A stretch of 46,082 nt of DNA from CAYNFR01 sp964396595 (GTDB taxonomy: Bacteria > Bacteroidota > Bacteroidia > Chitinophagales > Saprospiraceae): assembly GCA_964396595.1 (NCBI GenBank), contig CAYNFR010000027.1, forward strand, positions 1-46,082, read 5' to 3'. The position numbers were made by a program, and so were the translations under genes. Positions 1 to 10,800 of the stretch are shown one piece after another (position 1 is the stretch's first letter; each line of letters begins with the position of its first letter). The notes beneath the pieces were generated by a model. The model had not been told where the DNA came from and did no database searches. It saw only the letters and a list, made by a program, of their open reading frames with translations.

Positions 1-2
1 TA

Positions 3-217
3 GGACAGGAAAGTAGTAAATTTAAAGTTCAGTTCTTCGTAGGAAGTTCAGTGGTAAAAAGCCCTACTTGCGTATTGCTGAGAACCGTCAGGCTGTGAAG
101 AAACTAACCACTTGCGGTGATTTAACCATTAAACGGAGTCTTAAAAAATTTGACGATCGAGCAAGGTTAGATATCGATAGGCTTCCATCGGTCTTGGATA
201 AATGTCTTATTCTATAA
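3..217 (+). pseudogene. Possible broken 3' end of an upstream gene
   Basis: Frame 3 is open from the window edge to a TGA at 96-98 and contains the segment FKVQFFVGSS, which loosely resembles the first strand of a SPOR domain. The reading then continues plausibly in frame 2 (PYLRIAENRQAVKKL and onward) to a TAA at 215-217. The two frames meet at a run of five A at 56-60, where a one-base change would join them. The segment may be a decayed or mis-sequenced end of a gene lying outside the window, or simply non-coding. I do not recognise the second half, and confidence is low. Confidence 0.2.
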
Positions 218-315
218 ACATGTTATAGGATTTCTAATGCATGAATTACATCAAGGTATTGCCGTCACACTTTTCTTATCGGCGTCTAAGCCTAGTTATT
301 GGCCAAGGGCGAACT

Positions 316-1428
316 TTAATTGCCTGATACGGACAGAACATAGATAATCCTACCGCATTCTCTTTCCTTGGTGGAGGAAGCGAACGCAAATTCACGAGCC
401 TTTCGCATGCCCAATGAGGTTAAGGCATTACGATTAATGCTAGATTCCGCTTCATTAAAGGCTGTGGTAACCACAGAGCCGCGTTTATCAACACAGACAT
501 CGATGGTCAAATGCCCATTTTCATTGGCTACGATAAATATTTCAGGTACTTCTTTAACTTGTCTCTCGCCGAGACCATATGTAAGTACGACAGATATTTC
601 GTCATCAATGATAATCGTTTGCGAGGCATTGAGGTATTCTAAGTCTAGCGCAAGTACAGCAGAAATTTCGACTTTGTTCTCTTCGTCCGTGTCTTGGGGT
701 GCAGGATATGAGTCTGTAGTATCTTCGTGAGTTTCTGCATCGGCTTCCCTCTTTTCGGTAAGTTTTATGATATCACCGAGAACAGAGTCTCCTTTATCAA
801 TGCTTTCTTCTTTATCAGATGATATGTCTGATGGGGTCTTGGGTTGTGTTTCCTCTTGTGGAAGTGGTCTTAGAGGTAAAGGTATTCTCTTGGGAGGAAT
901 GTAAGATTTACAATATTGAGTGAGTGCTTGGCGTGCCGGATCCCAACCCAATTCGTATGCTAGATAATACGACTCGCAAGCATCGTTTAAGGTGCCGACG
1001 TCGAGATTGATCTGTCCTTTTAAATAGTGCATTTCAGGATCGTAAGGATCCATTTCGAGGGCTGAGAGGACGTAGTTCTTCGCTGCGTCAAAATTTTCTA
1101 ATTTTATTTCCGTGCGCCCCATCAACTTGATTACCTCTTTTGTAACTCCATTAACAGCTATATATTTTTCGCAATCCATTTTGACACCCTTGTAAGCGTT
1201 CAACTCATATTTGGTTTTAGCCTTCATGAGGATGGCGGGTGGGTAATTTTGGTTATTGTCTAGGATGCGATTGTAAATCCGAATGGCCTCGTCATAGCGC
1301 CCTTGGTCGTATAGACCATTTGCTTGTGTCATCAAGACGATAGGGCTTTCGTTTAAATTCACCTGCGCAAATGAAGGTTGAAAAGAGAACGAAAGAACGA
1401 AAAAGATAATAATTATGTTGATCTTCAT
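316..1428 (-). CDS. Secreted TPR protein with TonB-like C-terminal domain
   Basis: 370 residues. An N-terminal signal peptide (hydrophobic IIIIFFVLSFSF, cleavage near FAQ) points to export to the periplasm. Residues ~30-170 form about four tetratricopeptide-like helices (NGLYDQGRYDEAIRIY, FDAAKNYVLSALEMDPYDPE). A Pro/Glu/Asp-rich linker follows (~178-255). The last ~90 residues (LTIDVCVDKRGSVVTTAF ... ARE..F) resemble the TonB C-terminal fold common in Bacteroidota secreted proteins, but there is no N-terminal TonB membrane anchor, so it is probably not a classical energy transducer. TPR units normally mediate protein contacts, so a scaffold or envelope-assembly role is an inference. It is transcribed divergently from the thiolase gene. 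The partner is unknown. Confidence 0.75.
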   Translation of the reverse strand: MKINIIIIFFVLSFSFQPSFAQVNLNESPIVLMTQANGLYDQGRYDEAIRIYNRILDNNQNYPPAILMKAKTKYELNAYKGVKMDCEKYIAVNGVTKEVIKLMGRTEIKLENFDAAKNYVLSALEMDPYDPEMHYLKGQINLDVGTLNDACESYYLAYELGWDPARQALTQYCKSYIPPKRIPLPLRPLPQEETQPKTPSDISSDKEESIDKGDSVLGDIIKLTEKREADAETHEDTTDSYPAPQDTDEENKVEISAVLALDLEYLNASQTIIIDDEISVVLTYGLGERQVKEVPEIFIVANENGHLTIDVCVDKRGSVVTTAFNEAESSINRNALTSLGMRKAREFAFASSTKERECGRIIYVLSVSGN

Positions 1429-1551
1429 TGTGTCTAAGTATTGTAAATGCGAATTTCGCTTAAATCGAACTAATAAGTACTATTTAGGACGTTGTTATCG
1501 AACAAATTGCCTTAATAATACGCTAAGTATTAGTCAAGTAAATCTTAACAA

Positions 1552-2724
1552 ATGGATGTTTATATAGTAAGCGCAAAGCGAACACCGATGGGTAGTTTTG
1601 GTGGAATGCTCAAAGGGTATAGTGCTATTGACCTAGGTTCTATCGCTATTAAGTCAGCAATCGAAGAGACGGGGATTGATCCTGCCAGTATAGAAGAAGT
1701 TTACATGGGGAATGTATGTCAGGCGAATCTCGGTCAAGCACCCGCTCGTCAAGCAGCATTGAAAGCCGGATTGTCCATGTCTGTGCCATGTACCACGATC
1801 AATAAGGTTTGTTCATCAGGTTTAAAATCAGTTATGATTGCCAGTCAGACTATTGCATTGGGACTTGCTGATATAATCGTGGCTGGCGGTATGGAAAGTA
1901 TGAGCAATATTCCGTACTATCTTCCACAGATGCGATGGGGCAGCAAATACGGGAGCCAAGAGACGGTAGATGGTCTGCAAAAGGATGGATTGACGGATGC
2001 TTATAACTTTAAGGCGATGGGATATTCGGGAGATGAGACAGCTAAGTATTATAATATATCGCGTGAGGCTCAGGACGAATATGCTATTAATTCCTACCGA
2101 CGCGCTGAATATGCCACTGTCCATGGCAAGTTTGTAAATGAGATTGTGCCTATCAGTATTCCACAACGTAAGGGCGATCATATATTGATGTCAGAGGACG
2201 AAGAATATAAGAATGTGGATTTCAGTAAAATACCAATCTTAAAACCAGCATTTAATAAAGACGGCACCGTCACAGCAGCCAATGCCTCTACGCTCAATGA
2301 TGGTGCAGCAGCTTTAGTCCTTGCTAGTAAAGCTGCCGTCAAGAAGTACAATCTAAAACCATTGGCAAGGGTTGTATCGTTTGCTGATGCAGCGCATGAA
2401 CCTGAATGGTTTACAACTGCTCCTGCCAAGGCTGCACCTTTGGCATTGAAACGTGCCGGACTCAGCACTAAGGATATTGATTATTATGAAGTCAATGAGG
2501 CATTTAGTGTCGTACCGATGGTTTTTGCCCAATCGTGTGAAATAGAACTCTCGAAGGTGAATATTCATGGTGGCGCGGTGGCATTAGGTCACCCATTAGG
2601 ATGTTCCGGGGCACGTATTTTAACGACGCTTGTACATACTTTGACTCAGCAAGGTGGCGCTAAAGGGCTCGCGACACTTTGTAATGGTGGTGGTGGCGCG
2701 AGTGCATTAATCATTGAACAATAA
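1552..2724 (+). CDS. atoB: Acetyl-CoA C-acetyltransferase (thiolase)
   Basis: 390 residues, the usual length for a cytosolic type II thiolase, which condenses two acetyl-CoA into acetoacetyl-CoA or runs the reverse cleavage. The acyl-accepting cysteine is in NKVCSSGLKS (Cys87). The catalytic histidine is in GGAVALGHPLGCSGAR (~His347) and the second cysteine in CNGGGGAS near the C-terminus, so the active site is complete. The sequence is full length with no signal peptide. The downstream lipase-like gene starts 32 nt after the stop, so co-transcription is possible, though the functions do not obviously link. Acetoacetyl-CoA can feed ketone metabolism, isoprenoids or polyhydroxybutyrate. No phaB or phaC lies nearby to settle which. 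The gene symbol is by family and not specific. Confidence 0.92.
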   Translation: MDVYIVSAKRTPMGSFGGMLKGYSAIDLGSIAIKSAIEETGIDPASIEEVYMGNVCQANLGQAPARQAALKAGLSMSVPCTTINKVCSSGLKSVMIASQTIALGLADIIVAGGMESMSNIPYYLPQMRWGSKYGSQETVDGLQKDGLTDAYNFKAMGYSGDETAKYYNISREAQDEYAINSYRRAEYATVHGKFVNEIVPISIPQRKGDHILMSEDEEYKNVDFSKIPILKPAFNKDGTVTAANASTLNDGAAALVLASKAAVKKYNLKPLARVVSFADAAHEPEWFTTAPAKAAPLALKRAGLSTKDIDYYEVNEAFSVVPMVFAQSCEIELSKVNIHGGAVALGHPLGCSGARILTTLVHTLTQQGGAKGLATLCNGGGGASALIIEQ

Positions 2725-2756
2725 TTTTGATCACAAGAAAATTGTAAATCTTCCGG

Positions 2757-4205
2757 ATGAAAAGAATTCTATATATCTCGATGATGTCTTTGCTCGGCAC
2801 AGGTATCTATGGACAGCAGATTGTCTCACTGGATTATCTCAACAGGATTTCTAAAGAGGAGATTCAGTTTTTACTATTTTTTGCCGGCGTCAATACTACT
2901 GCCGAGTATGGCATCAACCTATACAAAATGACTTACACTACCCAAGGTAGTGATATGCAGCCGGATACTGCTTCCGGGTTGGTGATGCTTCCGCAGGACC
3001 CGGATATAGCTTTGCCCTTGATGATTTATCAGCATGGTACGACATCAGGAAGATCAGATGTGCCATCCAGACTGAGAGGGGGATATGAACTAGGAGCGCT
3101 GTTTGCAGCCTTAGGCATGGCGGTAGTTGCTCCTGATTTCTTGGGGATGGGTGACTCTAGAGGTTTTCATCCGTATGTCCATGCAGCGACACAGGCTAGT
3201 GCTTCTATTGATATGTTACAAGCACTGGAGTCATATCTTGAACAAGAAAAACTAGCCACTAATGGCCAATTATTCATTACAGGTTACAGCCAAGGAGGCC
3301 ATGCAGCCATGAGTGCTCACCAGGTAATCGAAAGAGATTATGCGGATAGATATACAGTGACTGCATCGCTTCCCATGAGTGGACCTTACAGCCTTAGCAA
3401 TGTTATGCGTAAGCTAGTTTTTACAGATGATGAATACTTTTTTCCGGCATATTTAGTGTATACTACCAGAGGATATCAAGAGATTTACGGAGATCTATAT
3501 GAAGATATTTCGGAAGTGTTCAGAGCTGAATTTATGCCGATGATCAATACTTTTGTAAGTACTGGGGAAGGTTTGTTTAGCCTTAATGAATTTATTGTCG
3601 AGACGAGCAGGGATTTGTTTGGGCGCGCCGTACCAAAGAGAATTTTCAACCAAACTGTATTCGATCAGATAGAATCAGATCCGTTACATCCATTTAATCT
3701 TTCGCTCAAAGACTCTGATCTGGACAACTGGATTCCAAAGGCGCCGGTATTAATGCTCTATTGTCGAAGTGACGAGCAAGTGCCTTTTCGGAATAGTGTG
3801 CGCGCTGATTCTATAATGAATGCGCTTGGTGCAGAAAATGTCACTTCCGTCGACGTGTCCGGAGGGCTTAATTTTACACATGGTGGATGTATCCAGCCCG
3901 CCTTAAATCGTGGTGTGCCATGGATTTTATCCTTCATGGAGAAAACAACTTCTACGGATGATATAGAGCAAGCCAGAATCTTAATGTCACCTAATCCTAC
4001 CTCGGATTATTTCATCATTGATGGATTATCAGAAAAGACTAATTATCTGAGAATCTATGACTTTAATGGACGAATCGTTTTACAGTCTCAAGGTATAAGA
4101 TCTTACGATCGGGTAGATGTAAGTCATCTGCCTGCCGGCAAATATGTGATTTCGATCATAGACGGCAAAGAGCAGAAGATGGCTAAGTTAGCTATAATAA
4201 GATAG
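2757..4205 (+). CDS. T9SS-exported alpha/beta hydrolase (secretory lipase-like)
   Basis: 482 residues. A signal peptide (ILYISMMSLLGTGIYGQ) precedes an alpha/beta hydrolase core resembling the secretory lipase / prolyl-aminopeptidase-like group. The nucleophile elbow is GYSQGG (Ser178), the likely acid is Asp339 (YCRSDEQVPF) and the histidine is His375 (NFTHGGC), so the triad appears complete. The oxyanion-region motif YQHGTTSGR is near residue 92. From ~408 to the end lies a T9SS type A sorting domain starting MSPNPTSDYF and containing LPAGKYVISI, so the enzyme should cross the outer membrane and be released or surface-anchored. The substrate is unknown; lipids or esters are the family expectation. 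It starts 32 nt after the thiolase stop and ends convergent with sucA. Confidence 0.85.
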   Translation: MKRILYISMMSLLGTGIYGQQIVSLDYLNRISKEEIQFLLFFAGVNTTAEYGINLYKMTYTTQGSDMQPDTASGLVMLPQDPDIALPLMIYQHGTTSGRSDVPSRLRGGYELGALFAALGMAVVAPDFLGMGDSRGFHPYVHAATQASASIDMLQALESYLEQEKLATNGQLFITGYSQGGHAAMSAHQVIERDYADRYTVTASLPMSGPYSLSNVMRKLVFTDDEYFFPAYLVYTTRGYQEIYGDLYEDISEVFRAEFMPMINTFVSTGEGLFSLNEFIVETSRDLFGRAVPKRIFNQTVFDQIESDPLHPFNLSLKDSDLDNWIPKAPVLMLYCRSDEQVPFRNSVRADSIMNALGAENVTSVDVSGGLNFTHGGCIQPALNRGVPWILSFMEKTTSTDDIEQARILMSPNPTSDYFIIDGLSEKTNYLRIYDFNGRIVLQSQGIRSYDRVDVSHLPAGKYVISIIDGKEQKMAKLAIIR

Positions 4206-4408
4206 TGTATAGATAGCTTTTGACATGGAGAGTTGATGGGTCAGAATTCATTACATCACTTGTGGAAGCGCATTGACTAGGATGTTGAGTTTAAATAGGT
4301 ATAGCTATATTGCTTGTCAAAGCAGAATAGATGCTGACTGTTTCTGACCACCCTTAAGGAGTTGACTTTTTGACCAGCCGACTCCGACAGCGGAATGACA
4401 ATGTTTGT

Positions 4409-7150
4409 CTAGCTAAACGCCCTCTCCACTATATCAGCCTGCTGATCGTCATGCACCTTTTTAAATCCTGTAGCCGGTGAAGCACCTGCTTTTCTGGATA
4501 TCACTTCCAATGCCGGATTTCTCAGCGTACAATACAGATACTGCCATGCACCCATGTTCATGGGTTCTTCTTGTACCCATATGGTCTGTGCGGAAGCGTA
4601 TTTTTTGAATACGGCTTCTAGCTGTTTTTGAGGCAATGGATAGAGTTGCTCAAGTCTGACAATAGCGACATCTTTTCGTTTGTCGTTCTGTTGTTTTTCG
4701 AGTAAATCAAAGTACACTTTGCCAGAGCAAAGTAGAAGTTTCTTCACTTTTTTCGGATCAGCGTAGTTGTCATCGATTAATTCTGCGAAGGCTGTTTTTC
4801 CGGTAAAATCTTCAATCTTTGATACACACAGCGGATGTCTCAAGAGAGATTTAGGAGACATAACAATAAGCGGTTTACGGAAAGGGCGTGCCAACTGTCT
4901 TCTTAAAGCGTGGAAGAAATTAGCCGGGGTGGTAATATTTGCCACTGTAATGTTGAATTCTGCACCAGCCTGAAGGAATCTTTCCAATCGCGCACTAGAA
5001 TGCTCAGGACCCTGCCCGGCATATCCATGTGGCAATAACATCACTAATCCGGACATACGTTGCCATTTACTTTCAGCTGCAGTAATATATTGATCGACAA
5101 TCGTCTGGGCACCATTGTAAAAATCTCCAAACTGAGCTTCCCATATCACTAATGAATGGGGTGTCGCCAGAGAGTAACCATACTCAAATCCCAAAACGGC
5201 AAATTCTGATAAAAGCGAGTTAAATATTCGGAATTTACCCTGATCAGGACTTAATCCGTCTAGTCGATTATACTCTTTAAAAGTTTTCGCATCATTGAAT
5301 ATGGCATGCCTATGAGAAAATGTTCCTCTTTTAACGTCCTGGCCACTGAGTCGAACATCGTGGCCTTTCATGAGTATGGTCGCATAGGCTAATAATTCTC
5401 CCCATCCCCAGTCGAGTTGATTGTTGTCAACCATTTCTTTTTTGGACTTCTGTAATCGAGCTATCTTACCTAGCGGTGTAAGACCTTCCGGATTGGATAG
5501 TAAATGGTTTATAGCCTTTTCAAGAGATTTTTTGTCTACTCCTGTGATAGGGGATTTTTCGTAATCAGCCGGGCTAGTCGATTTCTTGAGCTCTTTCCAC
5601 TGAAGCTCAGGCTCTTGATAACTATAGGGTAGTGGTTTCTGTTTTACCGAATCAAGTCTGGCTTGTAGATCATCCCAAAAAGTGCTTTCTAGATCTTCGG
5701 CCATTTTTTGGTCCACAACGCCTCTTGACAGTAGTTGCTTGACATAAAGCTCACGCGGATTGAGATGATTTTTTATAAAATTATACATCTCAGGCTGTGT
5801 AAACTGAGGATCGTCCCCTTCATTATGCCCGTGTCTTCGATAGCATACGATATCAATGAACACATCTGTCTTAAATGTCTGACGATATTCTGTGGCTAGT
5901 TCGACAGCAAATACTACCGCCTCGGGATCATCACCGTTTACATGAAAGACAGGTGCCTGAATCATGCTCCCAATGCTCGTACAATAAGTGGCAGATCTTG
6001 CATCGTCAAAATCTGTCGTAAATCCGATTTGATTATTGATCACTAAATGAATAGTACCACCTGTATGGTAACCTTTTAATTGGCTCATCTGAATGGTTTC
6101 ATAAACCACTCCTTGGCCGGCAATGGCGGCATCACCATGAATTAATATTGGCAATATTTTGCCATAGTTATTATCATATAATAAGTCTGCTTTTGCCCGG
6201 GAAAAACCTTCGACCACCGGATTGACAGATTCTAGGTGGGAAGGATTAGGAACAAGTTTCAAATGGACTTCTTTGCCATCGGGTGATTTTACGAGCGATG
6301 AAAAACCGAGATGGTATTTAACATCACCGTCACCAAAGCTCAGATTTGGAATAGCTGTTCCTTCAAATTCATTAAAGATCAGATCATAGGTTTTACCCAT
6401 GATGTTGGCCAAGACATTCAATCTTCCTCGATGCGCCATGCCCATTACCACTTCCTCTACTCCCAGCTCGGCACCTTTATTAATAATAAAATCTAATGCA
6501 GGAATAGTTGACTCTCCTCCTTCCAGCGAAAATCTTTTCTGCCCGACATATTTCTTATTGAGAAAATTTTCAAATACGACGGCACCATTGAGCTTTTCGA
6601 GAATTCGTCTTTTTTTATCTATTGGCAAATCGAAATGATTCTGAGGATTGTGGCTTTCTATACGTTCTCTAAGCCACATTCTACGCTCCCGAGATTCGAT
6701 ATGTGCAAACTCAAATCCTATATGACCACAGTACACTTGATTTAATCTATTCAGAATTTCTGAAAGAGTAGCATTTGGCATGCCTATCTCTGCACCGGTT
6801 ACGAACGGCTTATCCAGATCGCTTTCTTCGAGATGATAATCATTTAAGTCGAGATGAGGCTTTCTGTCACGACGACTTCTGATTGGATTAGTTTTGGACA
6901 ATAAATGCCCTCTGTCGCGATAACCATGAATGATTGAGAGTACATCAAAAAGTTTTTTGATGTGGTGAGGATCGGGAGTGGTAGCTATACCGCGTTCACC
7001 TGCATAGCCGTTGGTATTTTGGCCAAATTCGAATCCATAGAAGAAGGATCGCCAACCATCTTCGATTTCTGAAGGGTTAGTCAAGTACTTTTGGTACAAG
7101 GAATCCACGAATCGGGGATCTGCGTTGAATACAAATGAATAATCTGCCAT
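4409..7150 (-). CDS. sucA: 2-oxoglutarate dehydrogenase E1 component
   Basis: 913 residues from the ATG at 7150. A TTG 11 codons upstream is also in frame, but MADYSFVFNADPRFVDSLY is the expected N-terminus of this family. The enzyme decarboxylates 2-oxoglutarate with thiamine diphosphate and passes the succinyl group to E2 in the TCA cycle. Visible marks: N-terminal 2-oxoglutarate dehydrogenase motif YRDRGHL, GMAHRGRLNVL, HGDAAIAGQGVVYE, the ThDP/metal segment NGDDPEAVVFA to NNQIGFTT, YRRHGHNEGDDP, and a C-terminal transketolase-like half with LPHGYAGQGPEHSSARLERF. Length matches the family (~900-930). The E2 gene is not adjacent. The 203-bp gap to the convergent lipase gene has no clear terminator. 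Confidence 0.96.
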   Translation of the reverse strand: MADYSFVFNADPRFVDSLYQKYLTNPSEIEDGWRSFFYGFEFGQNTNGYAGERGIATTPDPHHIKKLFDVLSIIHGYRDRGHLLSKTNPIRSRRDRKPHLDLNDYHLEESDLDKPFVTGAEIGMPNATLSEILNRLNQVYCGHIGFEFAHIESRERRMWLRERIESHNPQNHFDLPIDKKRRILEKLNGAVVFENFLNKKYVGQKRFSLEGGESTIPALDFIINKGAELGVEEVVMGMAHRGRLNVLANIMGKTYDLIFNEFEGTAIPNLSFGDGDVKYHLGFSSLVKSPDGKEVHLKLVPNPSHLESVNPVVEGFSRAKADLLYDNNYGKILPILIHGDAAIAGQGVVYETIQMSQLKGYHTGGTIHLVINNQIGFTTDFDDARSATYCTSIGSMIQAPVFHVNGDDPEAVVFAVELATEYRQTFKTDVFIDIVCYRRHGHNEGDDPQFTQPEMYNFIKNHLNPRELYVKQLLSRGVVDQKMAEDLESTFWDDLQARLDSVKQKPLPYSYQEPELQWKELKKSTSPADYEKSPITGVDKKSLEKAINHLLSNPEGLTPLGKIARLQKSKKEMVDNNQLDWGWGELLAYATILMKGHDVRLSGQDVKRGTFSHRHAIFNDAKTFKEYNRLDGLSPDQGKFRIFNSLLSEFAVLGFEYGYSLATPHSLVIWEAQFGDFYNGAQTIVDQYITAAESKWQRMSGLVMLLPHGYAGQGPEHSSARLERFLQAGAEFNITVANITTPANFFHALRRQLARPFRKPLIVMSPKSLLRHPLCVSKIEDFTGKTAFAELIDDNYADPKKVKKLLLCSGKVYFDLLEKQQNDKRKDVAIVRLEQLYPLPQKQLEAVFKKYASAQTIWVQEEPMNMGAWQYLYCTLRNPALEVISRKAGASPATGFKKVHDDQQADIVERAFS

Positions 7151-7266
7151 GATAAAAGCCTGATTTAAGCATGCAAATATCAATCAAAATCAGTGCTAGA
7201 AATAGATTTTGATTAAAATATTGTGATTTTCTTGTCTAGATTAATGCATACATCCGTTAAATGGTT

Positions 7267-7274
7267 TAATTTCG
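7267..7274 (+). promoter_or_regulatory. Candidate -7 element of rpsT promoter
   Basis: TAATTTCG differs by one base from the Bacteroidota -7 consensus TAnnTTTG and lies 28 nt upstream of the rpsT ATG. I see no convincing -33 TTTG at the right distance. Confidence 0.4.
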
Positions 7275-7302
7275 CCCCCTCGTTAAAATAGACTACTAGA
7301 TT

Positions 7303-7560
7303 ATGGCAAACCATAAGTCATCAAAGAAGCGTATTCGTCAAGATGAAAGGAAGAGATTACGCAACAGATACTACAAGAAAAGCACAAGGACTATTATTGC
7401 TAAGTACAGAACGTTAAAGAGCTCTGAAGAGGCATTGGCGTTATTACCACGAGTAGTGAGTATGATCGACAAGTTAGCCAAGAAAAATCTTTGGCACAAG
7501 AACAAGGCAAGTAACCTTAAAAGCAAGCTATCTAAGTTTGCCGATTCATTAGCGGCATAG
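7303..7560 (+). CDS. rpsT: 30S ribosomal protein S20
   Basis: 85 residues, highly basic, matching the small-subunit protein that binds 16S rRNA and stabilises the body of the 30S particle. The N-terminus MANHKSSKKRIRQDERKRLRN is diagnostic, followed by the three-helix pattern and the conserved KNLWHKNKASNLKSKLSKF near the end. It is a monocistronic unit: sucA is divergent on the left, and an intrinsic terminator follows within 25 nt. Nothing unusual. Confidence 0.97.
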   Translation: MANHKSSKKRIRQDERKRLRNRYYKKSTRTIIAKYRTLKSSEEALALLPRVVSMIDKLAKKNLWHKNKASNLKSKLSKFADSLAA

Positions 7561-7583
7561 TATCACGATAATATTTAAAAATA

Positions 7584-7617
7584 GGAGGGGGTTGATTCAT
7601 TTCTGCCCCCTTTTTTT
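7584..7617 (+). terminator. Rho-independent terminator after rpsT
   Basis: A G-rich arm (AGGGGG) and its complement CCCCCT enclose a 14-nt loop and run directly into seven T. It begins 24 nt after the rpsT stop codon. Confidence 0.85.
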
Positions 7618-7851
7618 ATATGTATTCCCTACCAATTATGATATATTATTGTACATTCGTAGCAGATGTCCGGAATTAATGTTCTGTGCATATTTTTTAT
7701 GGTTTGCCCTAAGAAATCTTGCTGAGTTTAATATCAATATTGCATTCCGTACGTTAAGTGTACATGTCCCATGAACAGGTTGTATCGTGCATCGTGAAGC
7801 GATGCATTGTGATGTTAGTTCAATTTATTACACCTTAAAACCAAACTGTTT
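7618..7851. other. Intergenic leader region of the giant repeat protein
   Basis: About 234 bp without a credible gene; a 60-codon open frame here has no coding character. A perfect hairpin TGCATCG-TGAAG-CGATGCA sits at 7788-7806, 45 nt upstream of the start of the repeat-protein gene. It has no T tract, so it is more likely an mRNA leader structure or a protein-binding site than a terminator. Confidence 0.45.
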
Positions 7852-10800
7852 ATGAGACCATTAAGGATTACCTTATTTATCACCGTAGCTTTATTTACTT
7901 CCTATCTCGCTCATGCGCAAGTGGTGATTCAGCAGATTACTGCTGGAGGCATTGTAGAGTTAAAGAATGAATCTGATAGCACTATAAATGTTTCTGATTA
8001 TTGGCTTTGTGCCAGGCCTCGTTATGAGCGACTTGCAAGTATGGATGTGGAATGCGGAGAATTAAATTTAACTCCGGGAGCTACTGTTGTGGTGATATCA
8101 CGTGCGCTTGCTATTAATGCCGCGGATGGAGAGCTGGGTTTGTACATTGCAGAGAGATTTGCGGATACATCCAGTATCATTGATTTTGTGATTTGGGGAG
8201 ATCCAACAGGTTTGTCCCGAGAGATAGTTGCTGCTGGAGCGGGAATTTGGAAGCTTGGAGAAAGAGCGCCGTCATTTAGTAGTGCCATGTCCCTTAATTA
8301 TAAAGGTACACAAGGGGATTCTGGAAGTGGTTACTTCTTGGCGGAGCCAAATATATGTGCGGTGGACATCTGTGATGTGAGTGGTGGTGCTATAGCATTT
8401 GATGATGAGTCAACTTCCGCTGCAGTGTGTGTTGATGATGGAGAAGATGACATGATAGCTATATTGACTACTGGAACAAGAGGCGATAGCTTAAGATGGT
8501 TAGTCACAGATGCAGATGGAAAGATCTTGATGATCAGTAACACAAATGTGTTCAACTTTGAAGGAGCTCCTGCCGGAGTTGTATTTATATGGGCATTGGC
8601 GTATTCCGGAGAGATTTCGGGACTAGTTATGGACAGTCTCGCTACGAATTTGATGGGCTGTCTAGCTTTATCTAACCCTATTGAAATTACCCGTCAAGTG
8701 GGTGCTGATTGTGCAGGCGTAGAGCCGGTTTGTGATGTGGATGGTGGGAATATCATCAGTCCCGAGGGAGATACTATTACGGTGATCATTGGTGGTGAGA
8801 CGCCCAATCTTGTCGAGCTAAGTATAGACAGTACGGTAAGAGGGGAGAGCCAGGCATGGGTGATTACGGATGCGGATTTAACGATAATAGCATTGCCGAT
8901 AGGGCCTCCATTTAATTTTGAAGATTTGGGTGAAGGGGTGCGATTGATTTGGCATGTGAGTTTTGATGGAGCGCTGTCTGGAGTGGCTATTGGTGAGAAG
9001 GCTAGTGATATAAGCGGCTGCTTTAGTTTGTCTAATGCGATAGTGGTTAATGTAGAGAAGGGTGAAGAGCCAGTAGAGCCGGTTTGTGATGTGGATGGTG
9101 GGAATATCATCAGTCCCGAGGGAGATACTATTACGGTGATCATTGGTGGTGAGACGCCCAATCTTGTCGAGCTAAGTATAGACAGTACGGTAAGAGGGGA
9201 GAGCCAGGCATGGGTGATTACGGATGCGGATTTAACGATAATAGCATTGCCGATAGGGCCTCCATTTAATTTTGAAGATTTGGGTGAAGGGGTGCGATTG
9301 ATTTGGCATGTGAGTTTTGATGGAGCGCTGTCTGGAGTGGCTACTGGAGCAAATGCCGGTGAAATAGAAGGATGCTTTGACTTGTCATCAGCCGTTGTGG
9401 TTAATGTAGAGAAGTTTGAAGAGCCTGAGGAATCGTGTGAGGCGATAGGGGGAACAATCTCGACTGCCCAAGGTGATAAATTTACGATCTGCACAGGAGA
9501 TGGAAAGAGTGATGCATTCGATGTAGCACTAGAGGGGAATGTAGGTATGAATTCTGCATGGGTTTTAACAGATGTGAATGGCAGGATCATAGCTTTACCT
9601 GCAAGTCCTCCTTTTGATTTCGAAAGTTCAGGAGACGGTATTGTCAGAATATGGCATTTAAGTTTTGAAGATGGACTTACAGGTGCTTCTTTAAGTGCGA
9701 ATGTTGCTGATCTCAAGGGTTGCTTCGCGCTTTCAAATCCAATTGAAGTCGATAGACAACAAGTAAGGGGAGGAACAATTTCAGGACCTGCTGGTATTGG
9801 AAGTTTGAGCTTGTGTTCCGGTACAGGCAATTTTGATGCATTTGACTTATCAATTGTTAATAGCCGTGGAATGAATACAAGATGGGTCGTCACAGATCTC
9901 GATGGTAAGTTCCTTGAAGTTGATGCTAAACTGCCTTTTGAATTACAAAATATAGAAGTTGAAGAATTCTTGATATGGCATTTGAGTTTTAATGGTGATC
10001 TCGTAGGTCTAGAGGTGGGAGCAGCCGCTTCAGGGCTTGAAGGATGTTTTGCTTTATCAAACTCGTTTGCGGTATCACGTATGATTGTGTCAGGTGGACA
10101 GATAGCGACATTGAATGGTGAGACCGAGACTACCATTTGTGCTGATGCCGACCCGGCAGAATTGGTGAATGCCGTATTGACAGGTGCTAGTGGAAGTAAT
10201 AGCGCATGGGTGGTCACGGACGAACTAGGTGTGATCAATGAAATACTCAATAGTTCATCATTTAATTTATCTACCGGTTCCGGCACGGCTTTTATATGGC
10301 ATTTGAGTTTTGAGGATGGTATGATAGGTGCTCAGGTGGGTGCCAATGCTCGAAATCTTCAGGGATGCTTCAGTTTATCCAATCCCATCAGAGTCAATAT
10401 ACTTAGAGGTTCAGACTGTCCTGTTGTCGAGCCATGTGAGCTTGAAGGAGGTATATTGACCACAATAGATGGAGATACAGAGATTACCATTTGCTCTGAT
10501 GGCAATCCTGATCCTTTTAATGTGGTATTACAAGGAGCTACGGGTTCATTACGTGCCTGGGTGGTAACAGATGAAGAAGGTTTTGTGCTCGGACTACCTT
10601 TGGCGCCACCTTTTGATCTTGATGCCTTGGGTGCAGGTGTAGCGCAGGTATGGAGTCTGAGTTATGAACTGGGAGCGATTATACCGACTATCGGTGGCAA
10701 TGTGGCTATGTTTGAAGGATGTTTTGCCTTATCTACTCCGATAACTGTTACAAGAGTTGTGGACGAAGATTGTCCGGTAGAGGAGAAATGCGAGGTTTTT

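Noticed and set aside
1552..2724. Thiolase as part of a PHA operon
   Set aside because: No phaB or phaC nearby, and the phasin-like genes are 34 kb away, so the context does not support it.
7592..7774. 60-codon frame after rpsT
   Set aside because: Begins inside the terminator hairpin and shows no coding character.
8719..9343. Assembly or mobile-element repeat
   Set aside because: The duplicated segment is in frame and exactly one protein module long, so module duplication explains it; an assembly error cannot be fully excluded.
8694..10286. 530-codon open frame on the minus strand inside the repeat protein gene
   Set aside because: Low-complexity Ser/Pro/Thr-rich shadow of the plus-strand gene; its own repeats only mirror the duplicated modules, and it has no start-site signals.
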